From contig JAMPAK010000001.1 of NCBI GenBank assembly GCA_023667285.1, positions 1,532,267 to 1,596,266 of the forward strand: 64,000 nucleotides of DNA. The letters run 5' to 3'. Both the position numbers and the translations under genes were made by a program. The notes under the pieces are model-generated. The model searched no databases and was not told the DNA's origin. It worked only from the letters and a program-made list of their open reading frames with translations. Every line of letters starts with the position of its first letter. Positions within the stretch are counted from its first letter, which is position 1. Source of the DNA: Muribaculaceae bacterium. Lineage in GTDB: Bacteria > Bacteroidota > Bacteroidia > Bacteroidales > Muribaculaceae. Below are positions 17,249 through 26,732 of the stretch, in pieces.

Positions 17249-18909
17249 TTCTTGCTTTCTGCTTTAGGCTTGAGCAGTTGTTTGTATCGCGGGGCGGTGA
17301 GAGCATTGAGGGCAGAGTCGAGGTCTGCATCGGTGTGAAGCGAGTTCTCTATCTGACCCCGAGTGAAATAGTAACGGCTCATGATCTCACCTGCCAGATA
17401 TGGCGAAATAGCCTTGCGGTTGATGTCGAGGTCGTGACCTAGATCGTGCTTGAGCATTGAGGCGAGGATGTCGAGCTGGGTCTTGACGGAGTCGTTCATG
17501 TAGCCTTCGGACTCAGCGAGGTCGCGCATGGCCTTGACAGCTGACTCGCAGACCTTATCGTAGTCGAACCGTTCAGGGTCGATGAACGACTTGAACTCCT
17601 CATAGATTGTGTCCGTGATCTCAAAGTCAGCTGGAGCCGGGACGGTGGGATGAGTGGCGGCATATCGAGTGGCGAAGTCAAAGGCCCAGTTGTCGCGCAC
17701 GACATTGTAGGTGAGTCGGTTCACCTCGGGGAGCGTCACTTTGATGTCGGGGGTGATTCCGCCTCCGTCTCTCACCTCACGGCCTCCGGCTGTCTTGAAC
17801 ACAGAGGTCAGAGAGTCAGGGATGCGGGCCACAGAGCCGTCAGGGTTGCGGTGTGAGTAGTCGATGGCCTGGATGAGACGGCCTGATGGGATATAATATT
17901 TTGCCACTGTAACCTTGAGGAGACCGTCGTAGGGGAGTTGGCGTGTGGACTGGACAAGCCCCTTGCCAAAGGAGCGGTTGCCTATGATGACTGCACGGTC
18001 AAGATCCTGGAGGGCGCCTGAGACAATCTCGCTTGCGGAGGCCGATGATCCGTCGATGAGCACAGCCAGGGGTATCTCAGTGTCGACAGGCTGGACAGAT
18101 GTCTTGTAGGTCTTCTCATTGAGGACACCTTTGCCCTTGGTGTTGAGGACGGTAGTTCCCTTGGGGAGAAAAATGCCCAAAATCTGCACGGCGCTCTCAA
18201 CGAGACCGCCGCCATTGCCACGCAGATCCAGCACAAGACGCTTGGCGCCCTGCTTCTTGAGCGACTCGACAGCCGCCCTCACCTCAGGATAACTCTTCTC
18301 TGAGAATGTGTTTAGGGCGACATATCCGGTGGAGTCATCTCGTACGATGCCCCAGTAAGGCACAGAGGGAATCTGGATTTTCTGACGTTTTATCTCAAAA
18401 GTCTTAATGGAGTCTGTGGTGTATGGGCGATTCACAGTCACATTGACCGTGGAGCCGCTCTGTCCTTTGAGGCGCTCGCTCACCTTGGCGGAGCGCCATC
18501 CGGCAGTCGAGTCTCCGTCGATCATTACAATGAGGTCGCCGGCCCGGAGACCTGCGACAGCCGCGGGGCTGTTCTCATAGGGCATGGAGATTATCACCCC
18601 CTTGGGAGTCTCCTGAATCAGGGAGCCTATGCCGCCATATTCACCGGAAGTCATGGTGCGGAACTGTTCTTGCTCCTTGGCGGGGATATATTCGGTGTAT
18701 GGGTCGATGTCGTCGAGCATGGCCGCGATGGCCGTGTTGATGCTTTTCTCAGCGTCTATGGAGTCTACATAAAATGTCTGCAGTTCCTTGTAGAGGGCGT
18801 TGAATATGTCGAGGTTGCGCGAGATGTCGACCTTGCGGCTGCTTGTGGCAGCCGACGAGAGGAGCGCCAGGGCCACCAGGGAGGCGGCGAAGATGGTGAG
18901 TTTTTTCAT
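17245..18909 (-). CDS. C-terminal processing peptidase, S41 family
   Basis: Periplasmic serine protease of the Prc/CtpA type that trims or degrades exported proteins. A signal peptide covers about residues 1-20. A PDZ domain (GIGSLIQETPKGVIIS ... GLRAGDLIVMIDG) spans about 92-165. The S41 catalytic core has SSASASEIVSGAL with probable nucleophile Ser289 and FGKGLVQ with general base Lys316. A C-terminal helical region extends to 554 residues, which is usual for Bacteroidota members. It is the first gene of the ctp-mfd operon, with a -7 element 84 bases upstream. Confidence 0.93.
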   Translation of the reverse strand: MKKLTIFAASLVALALLSSAATSSRKVDISRNLDIFNALYKELQTFYVDSIDAEKSINTAIAAMLDDIDPYTEYIPAKEQEQFRTMTSGEYGGIGSLIQETPKGVIISMPYENSPAAVAGLRAGDLIVMIDGDSTAGWRSAKVSERLKGQSGSTVNVTVNRPYTTDSIKTFEIKRQKIQIPSVPYWGIVRDDSTGYVALNTFSEKSYPEVRAAVESLKKQGAKRLVLDLRGNGGGLVESAVQILGIFLPKGTTVLNTKGKGVLNEKTYKTSVQPVDTEIPLAVLIDGSSASASEIVSGALQDLDRAVIIGNRSFGKGLVQSTRQLPYDGLLKVTVAKYYIPSGRLIQAIDYSHRNPDGSVARIPDSLTSVFKTAGGREVRDGGGITPDIKVTLPEVNRLTYNVVRDNWAFDFATRYAATHPTVPAPADFEITDTIYEEFKSFIDPERFDYDKVCESAVKAMRDLAESEGYMNDSVKTQLDILASMLKHDLGHDLDINRKAISPYLAGEIMSRYYFTRGQIENSLHTDADLDSALNALTAPRYKQLLKPKAESKK

Positions 18910-18992
18910 ATCGGGTCTTGTCTGTTTGCCCGTAGGCTTGGAAACGTGGGACGAAATCTGAAATAAAGGAGAGCAAACATCGTTTCAAACGG

Positions 18993-19000
18993 CAAATTTA
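18993..19000 (-). promoter_or_regulatory. -7 promoter element for the ctp-mfd operon
   Basis: The minus strand reads TAAATTTG then C, a perfect TAnnTTTG. A possible -33 TTG (minus strand of 19023-19025) lies 22 bases further upstream, slightly wide of the usual spacing. Confidence 0.5.
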
Positions 19001-19151
19001 CTCAATTATTATAACAATCGAACAATGAAAAGGTCAAAAGATGTGGTGTGAATAGTTGTTACAGGGGGATTGAGCGAACAAAAGAAGGCTGGAGAAAGGG
19101 ACGCGGAATCTGAAATCTTTCATAGCGGCTGAAATTTTTCGATAAAAATTC

Positions 19152-19182
19152 TTGCACGTTAAAAATTTTTGGTGTAATTTTG
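19152..19182 (+). promoter_or_regulatory. Promoter of the tRNA-Asn pair
   Basis: -33 TTG at 19152-19154, a 20-base spacer and -7 TAATTTTG at 19175-19182, followed by C. This is one of the two best matches to the Bacteroidota consensus in the window. The first tRNA begins 24 bases downstream. Confidence 0.75.
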
Positions 19183-19205
19183 CAGCGCAAAAAGGCAAAA
19201 AACAT

Positions 19206-19279
19206 GCTTCAGTAGCTCAGTTGGTTAGAGCACCTGACTGTTAATCAGGGGGTCGTTGGTTCAAGCCCATCCTGAAGCG
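19206..19279 (+). tRNA. tRNA-Asn (anticodon GTT)
   Basis: A full cloverleaf of 74 bases. The acceptor stem GCTTCAG pairs with CTGAAGC (19272-19278), with discriminator G. The anticodon stem CCTGA/TCAGG encloses loop CTGTTAA with anticodon GTT at 19240-19242. The T arm contains GGTTCAAGCC. CCA is not encoded. Confidence 0.97.
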
Positions 19280-19309
19280 CGAATTTTCATAAAACAAGCA
19301 TACACTAAT

Positions 19310-19383
19310 GCTTCAGTAGCTCAGTTGGTTAGAGCACCTGACTGTTAATCAGGGGGTCGTTGGTTCAAGCCCATCCTGAAGCG
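19310..19383 (+). tRNA. tRNA-Asn (anticodon GTT), second identical copy
   Basis: Identical over all 74 bases to the copy at 19206-19279, anticodon at 19344-19346. A 30-base spacer separates them. Both are read from the upstream promoter and end at the strong hairpin three bases downstream. Confidence 0.97.
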
Positions 19384-19385
19384 CA

Positions 19386-19424
19386 CAAAAATCTCTGCAA
19401 TCGCCGCGATTGCAGAGATTTTTG
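19386..19424. terminator. Intrinsic terminator of the tRNA-Asn unit
   Basis: An 18-base-pair perfect stem (19386-19403 with 19407-19424) around a 3-base loop. The arms carry A and T runs, so it is self-contained as a terminator in either direction. Confidence 0.9.
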
Positions 19425-19489
19425 TTTAGAGTGTGTCTCATAAAGGATGTCCTGAAGGGCAATAATCGCCCCTGCCGGACGTTGAAATA

Positions 19490-22400
19490 ATGATGGGACT
19501 TTTCTCCTTATTCTCCCGCAGGGGATTGCCGGGGGCAATTGCCCTTGTGGCCATGGCTGTCGTCATGGCTCTCTCGTCATGTTCAAACAAGAAGAACACC
19601 GCCGCCAACCGCAACTATCAGGCCTTCATCACCCGATATAACGTCTATTTCAACGGCGACCAGCACTATAAGGAGATACTCAAGGAGATGGAGCGCGCCT
19701 ATGAGGACGACTATACGGCACGTCTCTTCATGCATCCGGCCGAGGCTTATGCAGTCGAGACCGCACCCCGCCCCTCCGGCTCCTTCACTCGCTCAATCGA
19801 GAAAGCACAGAAGGCCATCCAGCTCCACTCCATTAAGAAGAAGCCTAAGCGCAAGTCGGGCAAAGGGAACGACCCCGAGTATAAGCAATGGATGAAGCGT
19901 GATGAATATAACCCCTTCCTCCACAACGCATGGATGATGATGGGCCGCAGCCAGTATTTCAACGGCGACTTCCTCGGGGCTGCATCTACCTTCTATTACG
20001 TTGCCAAGCACTTCACATGGCTTCCGGCCACTGTGACTGAGGCCAAACTGTGGCAGGCGCGCTCATATTGTGCGATGGACTGGCTCTATGAGGCAGAGAT
20101 CATCCTGACGCGCATCAAGCCTGAGGAACTCACGTCGTCGACCCTCAAGGAGCTCTACAACTTCACATATGCCGACTATTATATCCGCTCGCACGACAAT
20201 GAAAAGGCCATCCCCATGCTCAAGGAGGCAGCCCAGTATGCAAGCGGGGCTCAAAAGAACCGCCTGTATTTCCTTCTGGGACAACTCTATGCCGCTGAGG
20301 GAGAGAAATCTCTTGCGTATGAGGCATATAAGAAAGCCGGGGGACGCGGCGCGGAATATCGCACAAAGTTCAATGCCCGCATCAAGCAGAGCGAGGTCTA
20401 TGAGGGGAGCGACATCGAGCCTGAGGTCAAGGCTCTCAAGCGCATGGCGCGCTATGGCTCCAACCAGCAGTATCTGGACCAGATCTATTATGCCATCGGC
20501 AATCTCTATCTGTCGCGGCGCGACACTGTCAATGCCATAGAGAACTATGAACTGGCGGCCCAGAAGTCAGAGCGCAACGGGATTGACAAGGCCATAGCCC
20601 AGGTGACCCTCGGCGGCCTCTACTACGACTTGGGCAAATATGATAAGGCTCAACCCCCATATGCTGAGGGTGTGCCGCTGCTTCCCTCCACCTATCCGGG
20701 ATATGAGGCTATGCGCCACCGCTCAGATGTGCTGGACGAACTGGCCATATACGCCCAGAATGTGGTGCTCAACGACTCGCTGCTGCGGCTCTCTGAACTT
20801 CCTGAGGAGGAGCAACTCAAGGTGATTGAGAAGATTATCGACGACCTTAAGAAAAAGGAGAAGGAAGAGGCTGAGAATGCCCGCCGTGAGGAATATCTTG
20901 CAGAGCAGGAGGCCGCGGGATCAAACCTGCAGGGCGGGAATGCCAATGCCCCCACCCAGTTCTCGCTGAACACGGACAAATCCTGGTATTTCTACAACAC
21001 TGCCACACGCAATGCCGGGCGCACTGACTTCCAGAAGCGCTGGGGGTCGCGCAAACTTGAGGACAACTGGCGCCGCCACAACAAGGCATCCTTCTCGCTC
21101 GAGGGGGACAGCGACGATGAGGAGGATGATATGGCCTCTGACAGCACAAGGCCTGATGATGAGCCGGATCCGCTCGAGGATGAGGAGACCAAGAAGGCTC
21201 GTGAGCGTGAACAGGACCCTCACTATCCCGAATACTACCTGCGCCAGATCCCCAAGACCGAAGTGGAGAAAACCACCGCCAACGAGGTGATACAGGAAGG
21301 CCTCTACAGTTCCGGCCTGATTCTCAAAGATAAACTCGAGGATTTCCCGGCCGCTACCCGTGAGTGGAACAAACTCATGGAGCGATATCCTGAGAATGTC
21401 TATCGCCTCGACATATATTATAATGAGTATCTCATGGCCATGCGCAGCGACCATCCGGGCGACGCTGAGAAGTGGCGGCAGTTGATTCTGCGTGAGTTTG
21501 CCGACTCAAAGTATGGGAAGGCTATGGCTGATCCCAATTATATCGAGAATCTCCGGGCCATGGAGCTTAGACAGAACTCGCTCTACGACCAGGCATATGA
21601 GGATTATCTTGCCAACCGAAATCAGGCTGTACATAAGGCTTATGAGGATATAAACCGCGAGTTCCCGATGTCGCCGCTGATTCCGAAGTTCATGTTCCTG
21701 CATGCGCTGGCATATGTGACTGAGAACAAGCCGGAGGAGTTTGGTGCCACTGTGCGCAATCTTCTGGAGCGCTACCCTGACACCGACCTCTCCACCATAG
21801 CATCGTCATGGCTCACCGGACTTGAACAGGGACGCAAACTCCACTCTTCAGGCTCAAACACCCGAAGCATGTTGTGGGACATACGTCTCACAAACGACTC
21901 ATCGGCCATGAGACGTCCGGGCGAGGAACTTGAGTTCACGCTCGCGCCTGACGATCCGCACTATCTGGTGCTTCTATTCTCGACAGATGCGCTCTCACCC
22001 AACCAGCTCCTCTATGAGGTGGCCAGACATAACTTCTCGACATATGTAGTGCGTGACTTCGACCTCGAACTTATGAATTTTGGACGTCTTGGACTTCTGA
22101 TAATCAAAGGGTTTGAGAATGAGCGCGAACTAGCGCACTACCGTCAGCTCCTGTCGCGCGACGGGACATTCTCTATGCCTCAGGAAGTGAGGCCGGTTGA
22201 GATCAGCAAGTCCAACTTCGACATATTGCTCCAGGGAGCCGGATCGTTTGACGATTACTTCCGCTTCAAAGGTGAGGAATCGATCCGTGAGACCCATGAG
22301 AGCGTGCTTCCACCTGAGGAATATCCTTCGGCCGAAGAGATGTATGCTCAGCCGGAGGAGGTCGAGGTGGAGACTGACATGGAGGTTGAGCCTGTGGTAG

Positions 22401-22669
22401 AGCCTGCTGTAGAGCCACTGATTGAACCAAAGACTGAACCGGAGTCAGAACCTGTGGCTGAACCGGTGGCTGAACCGGTGGCTGAACCGGTGACTGAACC
22501 GAAGGTTGAGCCAAAGACTGAGCCGAAAGTTGAGCCGAAAGTTGAGCCGAAGGTTGAGCCGAAGGTTGAACCAAAAGTTGAGCCGAAGGTTGAACCAAAG
22601 ACCGAGCCAAAGGTTGAACCTATACTCCCATCTTATCCCCTCGGCTCTGAAGGAGACGAGGAAGACTGA
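19490..22669 (+). CDS. porW: Large TPR lipoprotein of the PorW/SprE type with a Glu-Pro repeat tail
   Basis: Residues 13-31 form a lipoprotein signal ending at lipobox LSSC (Cys31), so it should be membrane-anchored. The segment after the Cys (NRNYQAFITRYNVYFNGDQHYKE) matches the start of PorW/SprE proteins, which support type IX secretion and gliding in Bacteroidota. TPR-like helical repeats fill about 100-480 and 610-770. An acidic stretch (DSDDEEDD) lies near 545. The tail from about 955 is made of some 20 Glu-Pro units (VEPK, TEPK, AEPV). At 1059 residues the length fits the family. It starts the porX-tsaE-birA-xseA operon. The family call is moderately sure; whether a full type IX system exists in this genome cannot be seen here. 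Confidence 0.7.
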   Translation: MMGLFSLFSRRGLPGAIALVAMAVVMALSSCSNKKNTAANRNYQAFITRYNVYFNGDQHYKEILKEMERAYEDDYTARLFMHPAEAYAVETAPRPSGSFTRSIEKAQKAIQLHSIKKKPKRKSGKGNDPEYKQWMKRDEYNPFLHNAWMMMGRSQYFNGDFLGAASTFYYVAKHFTWLPATVTEAKLWQARSYCAMDWLYEAEIILTRIKPEELTSSTLKELYNFTYADYYIRSHDNEKAIPMLKEAAQYASGAQKNRLYFLLGQLYAAEGEKSLAYEAYKKAGGRGAEYRTKFNARIKQSEVYEGSDIEPEVKALKRMARYGSNQQYLDQIYYAIGNLYLSRRDTVNAIENYELAAQKSERNGIDKAIAQVTLGGLYYDLGKYDKAQPPYAEGVPLLPSTYPGYEAMRHRSDVLDELAIYAQNVVLNDSLLRLSELPEEEQLKVIEKIIDDLKKKEKEEAENARREEYLAEQEAAGSNLQGGNANAPTQFSLNTDKSWYFYNTATRNAGRTDFQKRWGSRKLEDNWRRHNKASFSLEGDSDDEEDDMASDSTRPDDEPDPLEDEETKKAREREQDPHYPEYYLRQIPKTEVEKTTANEVIQEGLYSSGLILKDKLEDFPAATREWNKLMERYPENVYRLDIYYNEYLMAMRSDHPGDAEKWRQLILREFADSKYGKAMADPNYIENLRAMELRQNSLYDQAYEDYLANRNQAVHKAYEDINREFPMSPLIPKFMFLHALAYVTENKPEEFGATVRNLLERYPDTDLSTIASSWLTGLEQGRKLHSSGSNTRSMLWDIRLTNDSSAMRRPGEELEFTLAPDDPHYLVLLFSTDALSPNQLLYEVARHNFSTYVVRDFDLELMNFGRLGLLIIKGFENERELAHYRQLLSRDGTFSMPQEVRPVEISKSNFDILLQGAGSFDDYFRFKGEESIRETHESVLPPEEYPSAEEMYAQPEEVEVETDMEVEPVVEPAVEPLIEPKTEPESEPVAEPVAEPVAEPVTEPKVEPKTEPKVEPKVEPKVEPKVEPKVEPKVEPKTEPKVEPILPSYPLGSEGDEED
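22380..22622 (+). repeat. In-frame 12-base tandem repeat encoding Glu-Pro units
   Basis: Successive units such as GTTGAGCCGAAG and GTGGCTGAACCG repeat with third-base changes through this stretch and encode the x-Glu-Pro tail of the TPR lipoprotein. It is a coding minisatellite likely to vary in copy number by slippage. Confidence 0.85.
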
Positions 22670-22688
22670 CATTCACCTTCACATCCCT

Positions 22689-24236
22689 ATGCCAAAGATA
22701 CTCTGGGCTGATGATGAGATAGATCTTCTGAAGCCCCACATAATGTTTCTGAAAGCCAAAGGCTACGATGTCGATGCCGTATGCAGCGGTGCCGATGCTC
22801 TCGACATGGCCAATGAGACTGAGTATGACCTCATCATCCTCGATGAGAATATGCCCGGCCTCACGGGACTTGAGACACTGCAGCGTGTCAAGATAAGCAA
22901 GCCGCATATCCCGGTGATCATGATCACCAAGAGCGAGGAGGAGAACATCATGGACCAGGCTGTCGGAAACAAGATAGCCGACTATCTGATCAAGCCTGTC
23001 AACCCAAACCAGATTCTGCTCTCCATCAAGAAGAATCTGCATTCAGAGGAACTCGTGAGCCAACAGGCTTCGACAGACTACAGGCAGGAATTCTCGCGCA
23101 TCAGCGGGATGATTGCCTCGGCCTCCTCTATGAAAGAGTGGATGGACCTTTACCGAATCCTCACTCACTGGGAGATGCAACTTGCACAAGCCGGGACCTC
23201 GATGGATGAGATGCTGGCCATGCAGCGCGATGAGGCAAACATAACGTTTGCCAAGTATGTGAGACGCCACTATGAGGACTGGGTGACGGCGCCGGGTGAT
23301 GACCCTTCGATGCCGCTCATGTCTCCCAAGGTGTTCAAGAGCCACGTCTTTCCTCTGCTTGATGATGGCGGACCTCTGTTTTTCATTCTGATCGACAACT
23401 TCCGCCTCGACCAATGGGCGGCCATAAAGCCTCTGCTTACAGACTCCTTCACCATGCGTGAGGAACTGTATTGCTCCATACTCCCTACTGCCACCCAGTA
23501 TGCCCGCAATGCCATCTTCTCGGGCCTGATGCCCATAGATATAGAGAAGATGTTTCCGGACCTGTGGGTAGACGAGGATTCCCCTGAAGGGAAGAATCTC
23601 AATGAGTCGCCCTTGATAGCCACGCAGTTTGAGCGTTATCGCCGCCACTGCAAGTTCTCTTACACGAAGATCAACGACTATACGGGTGGTGAGCGGCTGC
23701 TGCGCGAGTTCTCAAATCTGCTCGACAATGACCTCAATGTGATTGTCTTCAACTTCATCGACATGCTCTCACATGCGCGCACGGAGTCGAAGATGATACG
23801 CGAGCTCGCGGCCAACGATGCCGCATACCGCTCCATCACGGAGTCGTGGTTCCGACACTCACCGGCTATCGAGATATTCCGCCGCATAGCCTCGAAGGGG
23901 TGCAGGATTGTGTTGACCACCGATCATGGCACCATCCGTGTGGACCGCCCTGTGAAAGTGGTGGGCGACAGAAACACCAACACCAATCTCCGCTATAAGA
24001 TAGGCAAGAATCTAGCCTACAAACAGAAGGATGTCTATGAGATTAAGACACCTCAGCGGATGGGTCTCCCCTCCCCCAATGTGTCAAGCACATATATCTT
24101 TGCAACAGGGAGAGATTTCTTCGCCTATCCCAACAACTACAATCATTACGTCCAATATTATGACGGGACATTCCAGCATGGAGGCATCTCGATGCAGGAA
24201 ATGCTCGTCCCACTCATCACATTGTCACCGAAATGA
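22689..24236 (+). CDS. porX: PorX-type response regulator with PglZ/alkaline phosphatase-like effector domain
   Basis: An N-terminal receiver domain (1-120) carries Asp8-Asp9, phospho-acceptor Asp52 ([10 protein letters not shown]) and Lys in LIKPVNP. A helical linker follows. A PglZ/alkaline-phosphatase-superfamily domain has [27 protein letters not shown] with probable nucleophile Thr267, [11 protein letters not shown] and TTDHGTIRV. PorX proteins control type IX secretion and act as phosphodiesterases on nucleotide signals. The ATG at 22689 was chosen because it directly precedes the receiver strand PKILWADDE; the frame extends upstream only through the repeat of the previous gene. It lies 19 bases after that gene and overlaps tsaE as ATGA. 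Confidence 0.92.
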   Translation: MPKILWADDEIDLLKPHIMFLKAKGYDVDAVCSGADALDMANETEYDLIILDENMPGLTGLETLQRVKISKPHIPVIMITKSEEENIMDQAVGNKIADYLIKPVNPNQILLSIKKNLHSEELVSQQASTDYRQEFSRISGMIASASSMKEWMDLYRILTHWEMQLAQAGTSMDEMLAMQRDEANITFAKYVRRHYEDWVTAPGDDPSMPLMSPKVFKSHVFPLLDDGGPLFFILIDNFRLDQWAAIKPLLTDSFTMREELYCSILPTATQYARNAIFSGLMPIDIEKMFPDLWVDEDSPEGKNLNESPLIATQFERYRRHCKFSYTKINDYTGGERLLREFSNLLDNDLNVIVFNFIDMLSHARTESKMIRELAANDAAYRSITESWFRHSPAIEIFRRIASKGCRIVLTTDHGTIRVDRPVKVVGDRNTNTNLRYKIGKNLAYKQKDVYEIKTPQRMGLPSPNVSSTYIFATGRDFFAYPNNYNHYVQYYDGTFQHGGISMQEMLVPLITLSPK

Positions 24237-24688
24237 CACGCACCATCACCATTCCCTCGCTTGAGGCGCTTCCTGAGGCTGCCCGCGAGTTCATGTCGCT
24301 TATGGGCGACGCTACGGTCTTTGCCTTCAACGGTTCCATGGGGGCGGGGAAGACCACATTCATCAACGCACTTTGCCGCGGGCTGGGTGTCCCGGAAGAC
24401 GAGGCCACAAGCTCACCCACATTTGCCATCATAAATGAGTATCGCTCAGACACCACAGCCGAACTCATCTATCACTTTGACCTCTATCGCATCGAGAACC
24501 TCGAGCAGGCGTTCGACATAGGGATTGAGGACTATCTGGACTCCGGGGCTCTCTGTCTCATCGAATGGCCTGACAGAATCGAGGATATTCTCCCTGACGA
24601 CACTGTCACAGTCACCGTAGAGGAGCAGCCTGACGGCTCGCGCCTACTCACTCTCGAGAATCTCAGCGAGGAAGGGGACGAGGACTGA
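24233..24688 (+). CDS. tsaE: tRNA threonylcarbamoyladenosine biosynthesis ATPase TsaE
   Basis: ATPase partner of TsaB/TsaD in forming t6A at position 37 of ANN-decoding tRNAs. A P-loop [11 protein letters not shown] lies at about 36-46, and the family motifs [20 protein letters not shown] and [13 protein letters not shown] follow. At 151 residues it has the usual length. It overlaps porX by four bases and birA by one base, so it belongs to the same tightly coupled operon. Confidence 0.96.
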   Translation: MTRTITIPSLEALPEAAREFMSLMGDATVFAFNGSMGAGKTTFINALCRGLGVPEDEATSSPTFAIINEYRSDTTAELIYHFDLYRIENLEQAFDIGIEDYLDSGALCLIEWPDRIEDILPDDTVTVTVEEQPDGSRLLTLENLSEEGDED

Positions 24689-25413
24689 TGGCACTGATCC
24701 AACTCGACATTATAGGCTCGACCAACACCTATGCCGCCTCGATAGCTGACACCCTCAACCACGGCGACATTATCCGCGCCATAGCGCAGACCCGGGGACG
24801 TGGACAGCGAGGCAACTCGTGGGAGTCTGAACCGGGAAAGAATCTCACCTTCTCGCTCATGCTGCGACCTGAGGGCATAGAGGCGGCTGAGCAGTTTCTG
24901 GTGTCGGAGGCTGTGGCCATCGGTGTGGCCCGCGTGTTGGGACGCCATCTTCCTGAGACTGAGGTCACCGTCAAATGGCCCAACGATATCTATGCCGGCG
25001 ACTGCAAGATATGTGGCATTCTCATTGAGAATGTCATAAACGGGCGCATGCTTGTCCGCTCGATTGCCGGAATCGGAATAAACGTGAACCAGAAGGAGTT
25101 TCACTCTGACGCTCCAAATCCTGTCTCAATGTTTCAGATTGAGGGTCGTGAGTTTGCACTGCTTCCGCTCCTTGATGAGGTTGTGGCTGAGATTCTCAGT
25201 CTACTCACTCTCCCCGGTGCTACTCTGGAGGCTGAATATGCATCACGTCTGTGGCGCCGCGAGGGGATGCATCCGTTCATTGACCGTAAGCGCGACAATC
25301 TCCGGTTTGATGCCTCGATAACATCGGTAGCCCCTTCCGGATATCTCACACTCACAGATATAGATGGTGACAGCCATACTTTTGCATTTAAGGAAGTAGA
25401 ATTTGTGTTGTAA
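24688..25413 (+). CDS. birA: Biotin--[acetyl-CoA-carboxylase] ligase
   Basis: Attaches biotin to carboxyl carrier proteins by way of biotinyl-AMP. The catalytic domain shows STNTYA, the biotin-binding loop RGRGQRGNSWES, NLTFSLML and the KWPNDIYAG motif, followed by GIGINVNQ. No N-terminal DNA-binding domain is present, so it is a ligase only, not a repressor. The 241-residue length matches. One-base overlaps (TGATG upstream, TAATG downstream) couple it to tsaE and xseA. Confidence 0.95.
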   Translation: MALIQLDIIGSTNTYAASIADTLNHGDIIRAIAQTRGRGQRGNSWESEPGKNLTFSLMLRPEGIEAAEQFLVSEAVAIGVARVLGRHLPETEVTVKWPNDIYAGDCKICGILIENVINGRMLVRSIAGIGINVNQKEFHSDAPNPVSMFQIEGREFALLPLLDEVVAEILSLLTLPGATLEAEYASRLWRREGMHPFIDRKRDNLRFDASITSVAPSGYLTLTDIDGDSHTFAFKEVEFVL

Positions 25414-26732
25414 TGTCCATCACACTCAAACAGTTTGCCGACAGGATAGCCTCCCTTGTCAACACGGATGAGTCGCTCAGGGGCGAGTGGGTCACGGCTG
25501 AGACCTCTGATGTGAGGCGCAGCGGCCACTGCTATCTGGAACTAGTGCAGAAACATCCTGTCACCGGAGAAATACAAGCACGACTGAGAGGCACCATCTG
25601 GCGCAATGCGCTAGGGAGAATCGATGCCGACTTTGAGGCAGCGACGGGCCAGCGGCTCGCATCGGGGATGAAAGTGATGGTATTTGCTTCCGCATCTTTC
25701 CATCCGGCCTATGGGCTGTCTGTCAACATTACCGGAATCGACCCCTCATACACAATGGGGGACCTCCTCAGGAGGCGCATGGAGATTGTGGCCCGTCTGA
25801 AGGCTGAGGGTGTGCTCAATCTGAACCGCGAACTTGAATGGCCTGAGCCGCTGCAGCGCATCGCCATAATCTCGGCTCCCGGAGCGGCCGGATATGGGGA
25901 TTTTGTCCATCAACTGTTCACTACCCCCTCCCATCTGCGCTTCAGGGCCGAACTCTTCCCTGCAGTGATGCAGGGAGCGGCAGCGCCAGACTCAATCATT
26001 GCAGCGCTCGAGCAGATTGCCGCCGATGAATCGTCGTGGGACTGTGTGGTGATTATCCGCGGAGGTGGCGCCACCTCAGATCTTGCCTCATTTGAGAGTT
26101 ATGAGCTTGCAGCGAACATAGCCCAGTTTCCACTCCCGGTCATCATAGGCATAGGCCATGAGAGGGACATCACAGTGCTTGACTATGTGGCGGCCATGAG
26201 AGTGAAGACCCCCACTGCGGCTGCAGAGTGGCTGATTGAACAAGGGATGACGCTGCTCAACAGCATTGACACTCTCGCCGGGGAGATTCATCGCACAGCC
26301 TCGGCCCTTCTATATGGCTCGCGTGAGCAACTGGCACGCTACAGCGCCCTGCTGCCTCACCTGCCACTCTCGGCCATTGAGCGCGCCTCCAAGCGAATGG
26401 AGCGCTGCCTTATGGGGGTCTCGGAGATTGCATCGCGCCGCATCGCGCCTGCCCGTCTCAAACTGTCGACGCTGCGGGCCAACATAGAGGCGGCCTGCAG
26501 CATGGCCATTGAGAGGCGCCGCACACGACTCACATCTATTGCTGAACTTCTAGAGGTGCTATCCCCGCAGGCCACCCTGAGGCGCGGCTATTCAATCACA
26601 AGAGTGGACGGCCATGCCGTCACAGACGCCTCTGTCCTGACTCCCGGCACGCGCATAGAGACCACCCTCGCCTCGGGGGCCATAGCATCTACTATCGACT
26701 CATGCACGACATCAGCCGAGCAGGACATCTAA
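25413..26732 (+). CDS. xseA: Exodeoxyribonuclease VII large subunit
   Basis: Large subunit of the enzyme that degrades single-stranded DNA in both directions. An N-terminal OB-fold (GEWVTAETSDVRRSGHCYLEL) is followed by the catalytic domain with RIAIISAPGAAGYGDF, VIIRGGGATSDLASF and IGIGHERDITVLD, then a coiled-coil region and the C-terminal RRGYSITRVDG segment. At 439 residues it is full length. The small subunit gene xseB is not downstream; the next gene is convergent and overlaps the last 21 bases. It closes the porW-porX-tsaE-birA-xseA run. Confidence 0.95.
   Translation: MSITLKQFADRIASLVNTDESLRGEWVTAETSDVRRSGHCYLELVQKHPVTGEIQARLRGTIWRNALGRIDADFEAATGQRLASGMKVMVFASASFHPAYGLSVNITGIDPSYTMGDLLRRRMEIVARLKAEGVLNLNRELEWPEPLQRIAIISAPGAAGYGDFVHQLFTTPSHLRFRAELFPAVMQGAAAPDSIIAALEQIAADESSWDCVVIIRGGGATSDLASFESYELAANIAQFPLPVIIGIGHERDITVLDYVAAMRVKTPTAAAEWLIEQGMTLLNSIDTLAGEIHRTASALLYGSREQLARYSALLPHLPLSAIERASKRMERCLMGVSEIASRRIAPARLKLSTLRANIEAACSMAIERRRTRLTSIAELLEVLSPQATLRRGYSITRVDGHAVTDASVLTPGTRIETTLASGAIASTIDSCTTSAEQDI

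Noticed and set aside
19206-19383. tRNA-Asn pair as an integration (att) site
   Set aside because: The duplication is two intact tRNA genes 30 bases apart with a shared promoter and terminator. No integrase or partial tRNA repeat is nearby.
22380-22622. Possible CRISPR or intergenic repeat array
   Set aside because: Units are 12 bases, contiguous without spacers, and in frame with a coding sequence.
22266-22672. Long minus-strand reading frames across the Glu-Pro repeat of the PorW-like gene
   Set aside because: They arise because a 12-base repeat without stops stays open in several frames. Their products are pure low-complexity Leu/Gln/Pro or Asn/Leu/Arg repeats.
22506-22688. Upstream in-frame extension of porX
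   Set aside because: The extra 61 residues come from the repeat read in a second frame. The receiver domain begins exactly after the ATG at 22689.
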